Positions 44,601 through 55,809 of a stretch of DNA of 64,000 bases are shown piece after piece. A program made the position numbers and the translations under genes. Under the pieces are notes generated by a model, which was not told the DNA's origin, did not search any database, and saw nothing but the letters and a program-made list of their open reading frames with translations. Numbering within the stretch: position 1 is the first letter of the stretch; every line of letters starts with the position of its first letter. The stretch comes from Massospora cicadina (taxonomy: Eukaryota; Entomophthoromycota; Entomophthoromycetes; Entomophthorales; Entomophthoraceae). The stretch is taken from the NCBI GenBank assembly GCA_022478985.1, contig JAKSZP010012168.1, forward strand, positions 33,908-97,907, read 5' to 3'.

Positions 44601-45300
44601 CTTTGCAACTGTGACTGGTAAGTGGTATGTTATCAAGACCAGTCAGTGGTCGGAGAATTCCATTTTTGTTGTTTTGAAGTGGGAGATGTGGGGTTGGAAT
44701 TTCGCCAGCACTAGAATAAGGTCGATGCGGGTCATGGACCTTAATTGGCCATTGTGGACGTGGGGATGCGTCATGTTTTTGAGCAGTGGGGCATGGTGCA
44801 GCAGCGCATCCATTAACCCAAGGGTGGCTTTTAGAACGCGTAGTTCTACGTGACCCTGTGGGGCGTGGGGTGAGGGCGGCCACCGGTCCGTTGGTGAGGT
44901 TAGCCAATAGTTCATGTCACCAATTAGGAAAGAATTGGGGGGTAGCGGGAGGGATTTGACCGACGAAAAATTCCTTACGCTCATGTGCACCATTTGGGGT
45001 GTAAATGTTGATGATTGTGTGTGCAACATAAGCCCATGAGAAGGTGACAATGAGCACTCGGCCATTTAGGGATGTTTCTGAAGATGTAAATTTGAAAAAA
45101 TTGTTTTCTGAATTAGCACCCCACAGTGCTTTGACAAAAAGGATAGGGATGGTAGGAGCATTGTTTTCAAAGCTTCCTCGGAACCTCATGGACAGTGGGA
45201 CTCCTGGATGGCCAGGATATCCACAGGTAAATTGTGTTGTAAAAAACTCAGTTTCCTAGCCTGGGATGGGGAGGCCTTAAGTCCAGCGATATTCAGCATC
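41665..45300 (-). pseudogene. LINE-A ORF2: endonuclease and reverse transcriptase
   Basis: ORF2 begins near 45300 with LNIAGLKASPSQARKLS and VDILAIQESHC, the start of an APE-type endonuclease; LIGDMNYW follows near 44935. RT motifs: CPGPDGIPYEFYKKY near 43940-43895, KKGDRLDLANWRPISLTNTN at about 43800-43730, EQFGFIPRRSIWDN, LDQQKAYDRVNW at 43527-43565, then MAFADDCVVGVS (catalytic FADD) at about 43270-43240. The frame is open 43324-42407. The C-terminus has CVVCGSMER and HRLEKCP near 42150-42080 and a conserved AMWTIHTIVLDAI stretch. ORF2 nicks the target and copies the RNA there. Several frameshifts (near 45.0, 43.4, 42.1 kb) and stops disable it. Confidence 0.88.
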
Positions 45301-45328
45301 CCTAGAGTGAAGGTTTCCCCTTCGCACC

Positions 45329-46741
45329 TTAGGTGTGAGGGGGTGGGCCCCTGGGCCCACCAGCCTCTTCCAGGTCCCCACGGGCTTTCACAGCAGCACG
45401 GGTATTAGCAGCAATGCTATTGGGGTTTTTGTTAATTTTTGTGGAAAGAGTCACATTGGCTTTAGCCTTCGCTTTATGTTTTCCTGACGTCGGACAAATT
45501 TTTTGCAGTGTGGATAAGTTTGGTGCACCATTGAGTGGGGCAAAAAAATTTTTTGGTTGGGATAGGTCCCAAGTCAGTTTCAACTGGGGCTTGGCTGCAG
45601 CGATTGGGTGAGATCAAATCTCCCATCGGATCCTCAGATTGAGTGGCCCGTTCAGCATGGGCCTCCCAATCTGATTGGGTGATGGATTCCCGAGTTGCTT
45701 CTGCCATGAAGGTCTCCATGTCCTCCTGACGTTGTGAGTGTGGGATGGTAGTGGTGGCCTTGGCCGCTTCCTTGGCCGCGGTCCTATGGGCCTGCTTGGC
45801 CTTCTTCCACTCCTGCGGGGAGATGGGCTTTACTAATACGTAGCAGCCTTGTGCTCCCCACAGGAAAGCCTCCTTGGTGCTTGCAGTTGGTTTGTCGTGC
45901 GCCTCTCCGCTGGCCATGGCCGCCGAGGGGTGCTCTTGGAATGTGACGCCCTCTTTGATGGGGCATGCGTGTGCCTTATGGCCAAACGCATCACAGTGGG
46001 TGCAAATGGGGGGCGCGCTGTCCACAGTTACCCGGAATGGGTGGGTGGTGTGCCCTGCAATGTTGGTAAAGGTGGAGTGTGGGATCTGGGTTAGGTCCTT
46101 CGTGATCTCCTCAGTTGGGGTCAGAACTGTGATGGCTTTGCCGGTGCACAGGTGTGGCATCAGCGTGAAACATTGCATTTTAAAAGATTGTATTTCGCCA
46201 TATATGGCGAGACCATCTTTCAGGTGTTGCTCCAAAACGTCACGTTTAACCATAGTAGGCAAAAGTCAAACGTGAGGAAAATTTGGTTTGATTTTGTCCA
46301 TCTGGTGCATTTAGTTTTGATGACCCGTTGCCCTTTGGGGAGGTTGACCACTATGCGCACCGCTGCAGCCTCATCTGCTGCTATTTTGCTTTCAAAACCT
46401 AGGTCCAGCCAACCGCGTGACATGGAGTGAGGTGCAATGTACACCGCGGTTGGGAAAATTTTGTGTACATCTTCACAAAATTTTTCCCATAGGGCCGTTT
46501 TTTGGATGTCCAGATACACACGGACTCCAAATTCCACCGACAAAAGTGGCTGGGAATGTGGCGTGTTGATATACTGGTTGCATCATGCTTGTCACGCGAG
46601 TATCTCTGGGGAAATTGTGGCCACCAGTTTTTTTAAAATTTTTCTATTCCGCCAGATTCTCTGGGGCGTTTTCAAACGTTAGAGGCCGCGGGCCTTCCAC
46701 CTGCTCCTCTTGCCTTGCTTGCCCAACTGCTCCCAGACATG
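45329..46741 (-). pseudogene. LINE-A ORF1: RNA-binding protein with RRM-like region and CCHC knuckle
   Basis: The first ATG is at 46741-46739 (MSGSSWASKARGAGG), followed by an early TGA. The main body runs in shifted frames: EFGVRVYLDIQKTALWEKF at 46535 onward, SRGWLDLGFESKIAADEAAA near 46410, LPTMVKRDVLEQHLKDGLAI near 46260-46200 (RRM-like), then ICTHCDAFGHKAHACP near 46010-45965, an intact CCHC knuckle. The C-terminus is Lys/Ala/Asn-rich and ends at a TAA at 45329. ORF2 starts about 29 nt later. Its domain order is the same as in the half-LINEs and LINE-B ORF1. Confidence 0.82.
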
Positions 46742-46852
46742 GGCGCAGACTAATCCCTCTATGAGATTATCAAACTAGATTTAGTCTTGAATTGAATGGG
46801 TTGCAAAAGTGTTTGCAATGAGAAAGAAAGGTTCCTTTTTCCTACTATTATT

Positions 46853-46951
46853 AATTATTGTTATCTCTATTTTTAGACCTATTACTCTTTTCTATAAAAT
46901 AAAAACTCATTATATATTATATATATTATCTATATATAAATATACTAATAA
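46853..46951. other. AT-rich leader of the minisatellite
   Basis: A simple TATATTATATATATT-like tract occupies 46908-46948. No gene. Confidence 0.6.
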
Positions 46952-47230
46952 TTTATTTTATTAAATTTAGTTGACTTTATTGATCAAATTATATTAAATT
47001 TACTGAATGACATCTACAATACTTCATTTTTTAAATTTAGATGATTTTATTGGTCAAACTATGTCAAATTTACTGGTCACCATCTGCAGTAATTCATTTT
47101 TTTATTTGGTTGTTTTTATTGGTCAATATATGGTGATTTATTTATTGCTATCTAAAAAATTCACTTTATTAAATTTAGATGAGTTTATTGGAAAAATAAT
47201 GCAAAAACAATGGCCATCTATAATGATTTA
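46952..47230 (+). repeat. Minisatellite, four degenerate units of about 67-73 bp
   Basis: Units start near 46952, 47025, 47095 and 47162. Shared cores are TTAAATTTAGATGA-TTTATTGG, then a variable part, then CATCTANAAT. Units 1 and 2 are the most alike. Open frames that run through it are by-products of AT richness. Confidence 0.7.
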
Positions 47231-47407
47231 ATCTCATCTTGCTATGATCTCATACTGCCTGGATTTTTTACATACCCCACAGCCATAGGACATATATCAA
47301 AAGTGCTCCAAAGTATTGCTTCACCAATGCCAGAATTAAGTTTATCTGGAGATGTATCAGTCCCACAAGTATCCATTGCTTTCAAGCCCATTTTGTTACA
47401 CTTACTA

Positions 47408-47600
47408 AATTAATGAGCAGATACTTGACCAAAAATTACAAAAGTAAAATGGGACCTAAGTTGGAGCATCCTCTTTTTTTGAAGAAGATAATCATCCAAA
47501 GTGGTCCAGTATTTTCAGAATTATGCACAAACAAACATAGAAATAAACATACATACATACAGATAGAAATTAGAACCTTCTCCTTTTTCAAAGTTAGTTA
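47408..47600 (+). repeat. Interspersed repeat R, left copy (inverted copy at 63798-64000)
   Basis: The reverse complement of 63798-64000 matches this stretch from AATTAATG near 47410 through ACAAAAGTAAAATGGGAC to GAACCTTCTCCTTTTTC near 47590. Its right part contains GAATTATGCACAAACAAACA followed by a run of CATA repeats. I do not know its class. Confidence 0.75.
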
Positions 47601-47734
47601 AAAAGCAAGTGTGTATGTGTGTGATGCTAAGCCAAAACTACAGCATGTAATGTTTTGAAAATTTGGCTATAGGTAGATGGGACAGATTCATGTGCACCTC
47701 GAAGCCATATTTTTAATTTTATAATAAACTAGCC

Positions 47735-48816
47735 CCCATAACGCCAATGCTTGAAGTGCAGGTAGACCAATCTTACCTAGTGTGGTTGCCTGTAACTCAG
47801 GTGGGATGTAGGAGAAATCTATATATGAGATCTAGGTAGGGTAAGCTGGGGCCTTCACGTGGCATGACTTAGGAAAGCTTGTGGAAACATGGGTTAGTAG
47901 CCATCACCAGAACCCAGAGAGGCGCTTTAAAAGGGTCCTGTAGTGGCCTGGATGGGATGTGGGATGGAAGCTAATGACTGTAACCCAACCTGTTCTTGCG
48001 TGTGCTTCCAATCCCCTTTGGGGGGAATATGGCAGGAAGGGGAGGCAAGAGTTGGGGGTATCATCTGTCAAACTACTTCCCTACAAGGCGGGGTGCTGAA
48101 AAAGCAGGTCTTAGCAATAAGCGTGGGTAAACCTGATTGGCTGGCCTTGGGCTAACCTGTCTACAATAATCACCATGATTTTCTAGGTTGGCCTAAAACC
48201 TGGATAGCGGCCAATAGCCTACATGGGCTTACACTGGTGCAGCATAAGGCAAGAGCACTCATGTACCAGATTGATGGACTGACCCAAAAGGGTTGCAATA
48301 GTTCCCACGCAAAAAGGGCCCAGAGAGAAAACTTCATCGCAAAAAATCAAACTGTAGATACCAACTCCATTAACAAATCAACAGTGGGGGTGGCCTCTGC
48401 TGCACAGGATGCTTCAGTCTCCTTTGCAGCGGTGGCTGATAATGAATTTGGGGTCATAACCAAGCTTTTGAAGCGGGGAACTCTGGCTCCTTCAAAGATT
48501 TGACGGCAAGCAGGGTGGAGAGCCTCAAGAGGGTTCATACAATGGAAGTGAAGACTGGGTAGTCAAATCGAGATGCTCATGGTTAGGGTGATTGAGGTGT
48601 GTGGGTTTGCCCCACTCCATATTTCACGCTTGGCTCCTGGGTTGTAACTTATGACCTTCCAGTCTAAGCTTAAAAAGGACAGTTTTTGGCTACCAGTTTA
48701 AGCACAAAGAACGAGGAGGCTGTATGGCTTGACATTGGTACCAATATTGGAAGGTTTATTCTGAGAATTGACCACCTGTGATCACTAGAGAGACCATAAT
48801 GTCTCAGCTGAAAGGC
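47735..48816 (+). mobile_element. LINE-C, 5' part (5' UTR and start of ORF1)
   Basis: LINE-C is a plus-strand non-LTR element split by LINE-B. From about 47735 the sequence becomes GC-richer and leads into a frame at 48237-48503 (MQHKARALMYQIDGLTQKGC ... SFAAVADNEFGVITKLLKRG ... APSKI), stopping at a TGA, then continuing with RQAGWRASRGFIQWK. The frame that reaches the insertion point at 48837 (MSQLKGFGRVIFF) stays open into NENRLVKDLKQKDSS on the other side after one duplication copy is removed. The left boundary is uncertain. Confidence 0.65.
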
Positions 48817-48837
48817 TTTGGCAGAGTGATCTTCTTT
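48817..48837 (+). repeat. LINE-B target-site duplication, left
   Basis: Twenty-one bp beginning TTTGGCAGAGTG are identical at 48817-48837 and 54899-54919. They lie inside LINE-C ORF1. Confidence 0.92.
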
Positions 48838-48999
48838 CTTTTAGTACTAGATGGTCCCAACCCAAGGGATTCATCAATGTTTATTAAATTACGCCTGGGC
48901 TCCTAAGAGCCTGAGGCGAGGAAGGGAGGGAGGAGGCATCGAGAAAGGGAGGGGTTTGCGCGCCAGAGCCGTGCTACAGTGACAACTGAGCGGGGGAGG

Positions 49000-51900
49000 G
49001 TTGGCGACATAATGCAGACCTTCAGGGCCATCTCAAATTGTACCTGAAAGTGGGTGATCATGTGTGGAAGGGTCCACACCTGCTGGTCAAAGGCAGCATG
49101 AAGGAAGGAGTTATGGATGGTCCAGATGGCTGTGGCATAGATGAGGACACGGAGGAGTCAGTGGCAACCAGGCAATGTCTGCTCAAACATGAGGTCTTGC
49201 ACAGGGTGTCCAGACCAGGGCTGAGCATGGAGTAGCGCGCGGGCCTTTGGCCAAAATGCGGCGACACCTGGAAAGGTGAAAAAACGATGGAGGTGGGAGT
49301 CAATAGGCTCCACACAGTGGGGGCAGCTTCAGTGCTGGAAGGTAGGTCCATTCCAGTCCCTGTCCTGTATGAACAGTGGAGCACCCTCCATAAGGTGTTG
49401 GACACCTTTGCTGACAGGATGGGGTGATAGACGTCCTTCCACAATTCCTTAAGGTCAAATCTCACGGAGGGAGGGAGGAGCTCAAGGAGTCTTGGGCGGA
49501 TGGGAGGACGATCTTGGGGGTTGAGGCGAGTTGTGACAACTTGTCCATTGTGCACAATTGCATGGCGACGGGGGCTGAGGCCAGGGCCTTCCCTTCTGTA
49601 TGGGAAGGCATGGTGGATCCGCGCGCCTACTCGTTTCGGGGAAGGAGAGCCTGGTTCCATTAGGGGGATGAGGGTGGTTTTAGGCGATGGTCTGGGTGGT
49701 TTGTGAGCCACTCCCTAATGAGGTCAGAGATGCTCTAGGAAGACCCAGAGCTGCTGACACTGACTGGCGGAGGGCGGGCGCCCATTGGGGCATGGGGGTC
49801 GCGTCCCAGCAGACAATCGGCCATAGGAACTTCAGGAAGATTGTGGTGGCGTGGGATCGCGCGTCCAGAAGCCCTAGGCCCCCTTCATTGCAGGGTCAGG
49901 CAATGGTTGAGAGGGCCATTGGTAGATGGTTTGAGCCCCAGATCCAATAGCGGAGGAGTACATTGAGCCGCGTATAAAAGGCATCTGTGAATGGGCAGAC
50001 GTGCGCTAGGAACCAGACTTTAGAGAGGAGGAACACATTGGCCATCAGAGCTTGACCCTGGGGGGTGATGTGCCGCCAGTTCCAGCTGGCAATCCTGGAG
50101 TTAACTGCTGCAAGGAGCAAGTCCTCATTGTCTTTTAGCGCAACTCCTTGTTGGTTGGTGAGAACGCCAAGGTGACGGAAGGTACCGCGCTCAGGTTCAA
50201 TACCAAATGGTGGGGGAAGGTGGGGGAGCCGACCTGTACAACTGTTGTCTTGGAGGTGTTGACCATGGCGATGGACGCCTTGATGTACCTCTCAATGGTC
50301 ACAGCAGCGAGGGCAACATCCCCAGGGCAGCCAAATGCAATGGCAGTGTCATCTGCAAATGCCATGGTGCGTGTGGGGGCTTTACCTGGAACCAGAATCC
50401 CTGTTAGCTTGTCCTGTAAGGAGGCCAAGAGAGGGTCAAGGGTGATGTTAAAAAGGATAGGGCTCAGGGGGTCCCCTTGCCGGAGACCTTGTCCAACTGG
50501 TACTGCCACTGTAAAACCCATTGGCGCTAGGACTCTGGTGTGGAGCTGGTCATAGAGCGCTGATATCCAGCGCCTAGCTGCGGGTGGGAGATGGAAGCGG
50601 GCCAGGGAAGCATCAATATACTTCTAGGCTACCCGATCACATGCTTTCTCCATATCCAGGAGAGCCACAAAGCCATTCACCTTACGAGAGTTAGTAGTCA
50701 AAGTCACGTGAAGGTCATTAAGGTTGTCCCATAACGTTTTCCCTGGAATAAAACCGTGCTGGGATGGGGAGAGGCGAGGTGACACCCATTTGGTGATGCG
50801 GTTGGCCAGAAGCTTCGTGAAGAGCTTGTGGTCTGTGTTGATCAACGCTATGGGGCGCCAGTTCGCCCAGGTTCTCACAGTCTGACTTCTTGTGAATGAG
50901 GTCGTGATTGAGCCTCTGGAGTCGGGGAAGACCTCGCCATTCACCAAGAGTGCAGCGAAGAGGTCGCGGAGGGTTCTGGCTATCACTGCAGGTTCCAGAA
51001 GGTACACCTCGAAGGGTATTCCGTCTGGGCCTGGGGCTTTAAGCCGTGGGGATTTCAGAAGGGTTTCCATTACCTCCTGGATGGAAATAGGCGCCAGTAG
51101 AGCCTCATCAGCCCGTGGGTCAATGGGCGGCTCTGGAGCCCGCCACAGAGAGTCTTGGATGTCCGATGGGTCCACCTGGGTGGCATGGAAGAGGCTGGAG
51201 TAGAAGCGGTGTAGTTCCTGCGTGAATTCCTCCTTTTCTGAAGTGGTTGTAGTGCCAATCTTCAGTGCAGTAATATCCTGCGCTGATGACCGGGCTTTCT
51301 GTTTCTGAAAGAAGAAGCGGGTGGGGCGTTCCCATTGAGCATAGTAACGAGATGTTGTAAAGTTTGCTGCCCGTTCTTCCTGCAGTGTGAGCTCCAAGAG
51401 GAGTGCTTCCTGCGCATCTTCCCAGTCTTCCAACCATCTGGGAGAGGGCGAAGGCTAGCAGTTTCGCTCTAGATGTCTGATTCTGGCTTCCGCCCTTTTG
51501 ACTCTGGCGCGATCTGCAGTCATCTGGGCTTTGGCACAGTTGTAAGCAACGCGGGTGATGCCCTCCTTGGTCACCGTCCATCTAGTCTTGTGGTCAAGAA
51601 GGTGGGTGGGGGGGAGGTGAGAGTTTCCCGGATGGTCATAGACAGCTTCTCCTTAGTGAAGGGGTTGTTGAGAAGAGCTGGGGCAACCCTAGGCCAGAAC
51701 CTACGCGACGGTCTAAGTGTGGTGGTGCGGACAACGGTGAGTGACCTGTGATCACTCAGATGGTTGTCACGAGAGATGGGGGAGGAGACGCGGCCAATTA
51801 GCAGGTGGCCAATCAGTGCCATATCTATGCGTGACGGTGACTGGAAAGCTCCTCCATCATACTGGATCCTATTCATGCAACCTAGGCCAGACGCGGAGGG

Positions 51901-52427
51901 TGGAAGCGCATTTATAAAGCCACTCAGGAGAAGGAAATCCTGGAGGCGACTTGATCCAGGGCGTTCCTTTGCTGCAGGGGGTAAGAGTCACGGACGCGAC
52001 TTATGGTTGTGTTGAAATCTCCTAAGAGGACTGTATTCCGTGGGAGATTGAGTTGGACGAGCTCTTCCAAGAGCCGATTTTGCTCCTGACCTGCATTAGG
52101 CAGGTAGATGCTTGCAGCGAAGAAGGAGAAGTCAGGAGTGGTGAGTTTGGCCAGTATGAGGCGGCCACCTAGATATTGTGAAAAAGAATGGGTTTTAACC
52201 TGGGGATTTAAAACAATAAGGGCGGCATGGTTTGTTCAGAAGGAGTTGCCTCCAAACTGTTCATTCCATGCAGATTGTTCGTGGGGGAGGATATGGAGCT
52301 CCTGGACAGCAGCGATGTCAATTTGTGCTGACCTGAAGTTGCGGAGGAGGCGGGCTCTCCGCTTAAAGTCCCGCAACCCATTTGCGGTGATGGCTTGCAG
52401 GGCTAGGGTGCTGCCATGGGGACTCAT
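49000..52427 (-). pseudogene. LINE-B ORF2: endonuclease and reverse transcriptase
   Basis: ATG at 52427-52425 overlaps the ORF1 stop. The endonuclease starts ALQAITANGLRDFKRRARLL and DIAAVQELH, then a TGA at 52236, LLGDFNTTISRV near 52030-51990, and SPSRIDMALIGHLL with SDHRSL at 51830-51730. RT is open at 51433-50624: LKAPGPDGIPFEVYLLEP, TWANWRPIALINTDHKLFTK, SQHGFIPGKTLWDN; a TAG at 50626-50624 sits where AYDRVxW has Trp. It continues GQGLRQGDPLSPILFN and MAFADDTAIAF (catalytic FADD) at about 50470-50340. After a shift near 50130 come the thumb and C-terminal region to about 49000, including CPHCVEPIDSHLHRFF. At least four breaks are present. Confidence 0.9.
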
Positions 52428-54810
52428 AGCTGTTCCCCTCCATGTCCTGGGGGGTTGCCAGCGCTTAAACTTGCTTCTGTGAGGCGGCTATTTTTGAGTC
52501 CTTTAGCTTGACTATTAGCTGCAATCCGTGAGGAGCGTCGAGGGTTCTGAGGGGAAGGAGAGAGTGGGGGGGCGGAGGACCCAGTAAGCCAGCCTAGGAT
52601 GCTGCCCCCACTCCGTTGTAGGGGAAGGACCTGAGGGTGCTCAATGGTGACCTCCGCGGTGTCCCCATTTGATGAGTCTGAGTCTATATTCACTTCCTCT
52701 AACACTGAAAAGGATCCGCGCGAAATGGACTGTGGGGTTGGGGTAGGACTCTTTGAGGTGGCACTTCCACCGCAGGCCGCGGGTTGCCAGTCCATGCTGG
52801 TGGGCATAGCTCCATTGGGAGCTGAGGGTTGATGCGATAAATCGCTGGTGGAGGTTGGTGGGGGTGCCGCGGAGCCCTGAGTGGGGGTGGCTGATGATGG
52901 GCACCCTGTGGGAGATGCCTTGCGCTTTATGAGAGAGGGAGTTGACTCTGGGAGAATGGAGGGGGTGCCCACTGGAAGGGGGCATGAGCGCGAAGGTATC
53001 CCATACCAATAGTGGGGTTAGCTGTTTCAACTGCTAGGCGTAAGGCCTCAGGGGACAGGTCTTGAACGGGAACCCATTGTGTGGGTTGTGGAATTGCTGC
53101 TGCGGCCACGTGGGATCGTTTTTGGCCTGGTTTAGGCCCCTGGGTGGTGGCTAAGAGGGCTTGTTTTCGAGCTGTGCAGCCACTATACAAGTGTCCAAGG
53201 GCGTTACACCATGAACACCGGGGGCGCGCCTGATCAGGGTCGACAAAAAAGATCTCAGGGCATGCCCCAACTACCGCCACACGAGGAATAACCTCAATGT
53301 TGCGGGATACAGTGGGGGAGGGGATAAACGACGCCCTAGCAGTGTGAGCTCTTTGAGTGGGAGCATAGTAAGAGGGTACGCTAAAGTCCACTGAAAGAAC
53401 AGACACAAACTCCATTAAACCACGATGGAGCGCCAATTTAAGAGACTCAGGATCAACAGTCGTTGGTAGGTTGGAATAAGTAACCCATGAAATTTTCTCC
53501 AGGTGAGAGCGTGTGCAGGAGATGCGAAGAGATCCACATGGAATAATGACCTGGAGGGTGGCAGCATGGTCAGCAAGGGCATCTTCAGTGAAGCCCACAT
53601 CGATGTAGTGGCCCTCCACTGATTCATGGATGGTGGTGTTAATTGGGAATGTCTCCGCAATCGCTGCAAAGTATGAGAAGTAATCCTCTGTATATAATTC
53701 AACAGGGTTATACCCATAATAAAGGCGAATTGCATGGGAGAGGGTTGAGCGAGGTAGAGCTTTTTGCGCTCTAGTTTCGGCCCATTTCTTCTTAACATCA
53801 GCAATAAACGCCACTTCACGGGGATCAGCTTTGGGTAGCGTTGGTGCCAGAGGTTTTTGTCACGCCCCAGTGGCTCCTTTGGTACGTTTGTGTTTGCTTT
53901 GGGCTGAAATCGCAGGTTGAGTGTGAGCTGGTGGTTTGAACAAGTTTGCGGAGTTCCCTTGTTGCTGGAATGTTACAGCAGTTGCTGACGTCATATTAAA
54001 TTGAGGGGCGGTTTGTTGGGCCTCGCTAAATTGGGGAGGCCCATCCAGATTGGAATTAACTCCAGCCAATTGGGAGGAGGGCGATGTTTCATCACCATCC
54101 CAATCTATTTGGGTAAATTCAGCCCGAGTATTTGCTGTGATTTCGTGGGCAAAACTCACTGGCTGATTGGTGAATTGGTCATTTTCAGCATATGGAGATA
54201 AAGTGCCGACTTGAGAAGTGCAAATTACGGTGTTTAAATGGGACGGGTGAGATTGGAACTGGTGTGAAGTTCCAAAATCCGAACCATTTGAATCCTCATT
54301 GGGAAGAGTAGATTGTCCCAATTTGGTGCTTAGTGAACCAGAATGTGCGGCTAATCCAACCTTACATCTTAAGGTTTGGGGGACAGGTAGCTGGGTATCG
54401 CCCCTAATGGAGGGAGCCAGAAACACGGCGTCAGCAATAATAGATGGGGCTGAATTAGCTGACACAATGAGGGAGGTGAATGCCTGGATGGGCTGAGTTG
54501 CATTCAACTGAGCAGACACCATTAAAACAGCGTGGGTGATGGCCTCCTTGGTTGGAGGGGGCCCAGCGGGTTGGTGGGAGTCAGCGCACACAAAGCTGTT
54601 AGGCGTGCAGGTTGCAGAAGTGCGATCAGGTGAACTGGCGCTAGTTGAAGTAGCTCCAGGTTGGGGGGTGGTGCCTGCTTTCATGGCTGCTGCTTGAGAG
54701 CGGGTGATTCTGGTTGACCCTGAGGTGGGTAACCGAGGGTTGCTTCGTTTGGGGGTGGTGCTGGCTCGTTTGGCATAGCCTGTGAGTTCTTTTGCGGGGT
54801 TTCCCGCCAT
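52424..54810 (-). pseudogene. LINE-B ORF1: gag-like RNA-binding protein
   Basis: Start at 54810 (MAGNPAKELTGYAKRASTTP); the first 316 residues are low-complexity Ser/Thr/Gln-rich. A single TGA at 53860 (in GGGGCGTGACAA) interrupts a frame that continues unchanged to about 52960. The second part has FPINTTIHESVEGHYIDVGF then TEDALADHAA (the domain shared with the half-LINEs), VTYSNLPTTVDPESLKLALH (RRM-like) and CSWCNALGHLYSGC (CCHC). One indel near 52970 moves the frame to 52972-52424, a Pro/Ser-rich tail ending GHGGEQL at the TGA at 52426-52424. Roughly 795 codons in all. It has two disruptions only. Confidence 0.88.
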
Positions 54811-54919
54811 ATTAGCTAATAGTTTTCGTAAATCTCTTTAGTGGAGCTAAATTTCAGGCTGAATTGATTTTCGAAAAGTGATGCTTAGCAGAAAGAGATT
54901 TGGCAGAGTGATCTTCTTT

Positions 54920-55805
54920 AATGAGAACAGGCTGGTAAAAGACTTAAAGCAGAAGGACAGTAGCTTAAAAAAGTTCACCATAGGATCTGGGGGCTGGATT
55001 TGAAGGGTAAACTTTTAAAACTATATGGGAAGTTGCCTTCTCCAGTTACTGTGGGGACCTGGAGTGTCCTTGTGGTACATCTGGACAGGTGCTTCTTGTG
55101 TGGTGTGAAGAATCATGTCAGAGCCAAACGTCCTCAGGTTCAACCTCCTGTGGCAGTGGCCAAGCCTAGTGGGACTAGCGTGGGGGTTCCAGTAATGGTA
55201 CCCTCAGCAAAGAACAAGTTGGCTCTCCAGAGGGTGTTGGAGAAGCTGACAGAGTTGTCAGCCAAAGCAAAGGAGGAGACAGCGGCTGAAAACACTTTGG
55301 AGGCTGTGATTATGGTACTTAAAGGCGACGGTCAGTCAACAAGGAGTCAAAGCGTTCCCAGAAGGTGAGGGAAGCAGCTAGACTCCAAATTGAGCTTAGT
55401 GGAGCTTTGTCTAATCTGCAAAGAACATTTTGGAAATGGTTGCCTTCCAAATGGATGGGGTTCTTCCCATCACTCGATCATGTAAGAGGTGAGTGACCAT
55501 TAGGGATGTGGGTGGGATGGAGCGCACTAAGCACATAGGAGAAGAGGCGGAGGTGAGGGAGGTGTTGCCTGCTAGCAATAGTGGGCCAATGCCTTCTTCC
55601 CAATGCCTCCAACTGAAGTGGAGTCTATTGAGGACCCTGGCAATGTTAAGATTCTGGAGGCTGTTGTGACTAAGCAGCCACCACCCCCCGCCCAGTATAG
55701 TACTGGAAAAAGAGGAAGAAACGTGGTCCCACTAAATCAACTGAGGTGGAAGAGGATGGGGACCCTCCAGATCCTGACTCTGAAGCCTCTTCAGTTTTGA
55801 ACCTA
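54920..55805 (+). pseudogene. LINE-C ORF1, C-terminal part with CCHC knuckle
   Basis: Reading on from the insertion, NENRLVKDLKQKDSSLKKFT ends at a TGA near 55000; the frame 55000-55368 gives MKGKLLKLYGKLPSPVTVGT and CFLCGVKNHVRAKRPQ, a CCHC zinc knuckle whose last Cys (TGT) has become Arg (CGT, near 55128-55130). An acidic C-terminal tail (STEVEEDGDPPDPDSEASSV) ends with a stop near 55806. Residues such as ENTLEAVIMVLKGDG suggest a helical segment after the knuckle. It probably acts as the RNA-binding partner of ORF2. Confidence 0.7.
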
Positions 55806-55809
55806 TAGC

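Larger units (their letters stand above)
41559..46834 (-). mobile_element. LINE-A, full-length non-LTR retrotransposon
   Basis: A 5.28-kb minus-strand element with 18-bp duplications. It has a short 5' UTR, ORF1 (RRM-like plus CCHC), ORF2 (endonuclease, reverse transcriptase, C-terminal zinc motif) and a 3' tail reading GTGTCCATCCCATGGTCAGC then ACAATAAATTT. That tail matches LINE-A2, the half-LINEs and the SINE. CpG is visibly more common here than in surrounding DNA. Both ORFs are interrupted, so this copy is inactive. Confidence 0.9.
48838..54898 (-). mobile_element. LINE-B, full-length non-LTR retrotransposon inserted in LINE-C
   Basis: A 6.06-kb minus-strand element with a perfect 21-bp duplication. 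The 5' end reads TCTCTTTCTGCTAAGCATCA, like LINE-A and the half-LINEs; the 3' end reads ATGAATCCCTTGGGTTGGGA then CC, a diverged form of the same tail. It has two long ORFs overlapping by four bases. It is GC-rich with frequent CpG and has the fewest stops of any element in the window, so it is among the youngest. Several breaks remain in both ORFs. Confidence 0.93.

Noticed and set aside
46908..47230. CRISPR-like array
   Set aside because: The spacing is regular but the units are degenerate tandem copies without constant repeats and unique spacers, and the genome is eukaryotic.
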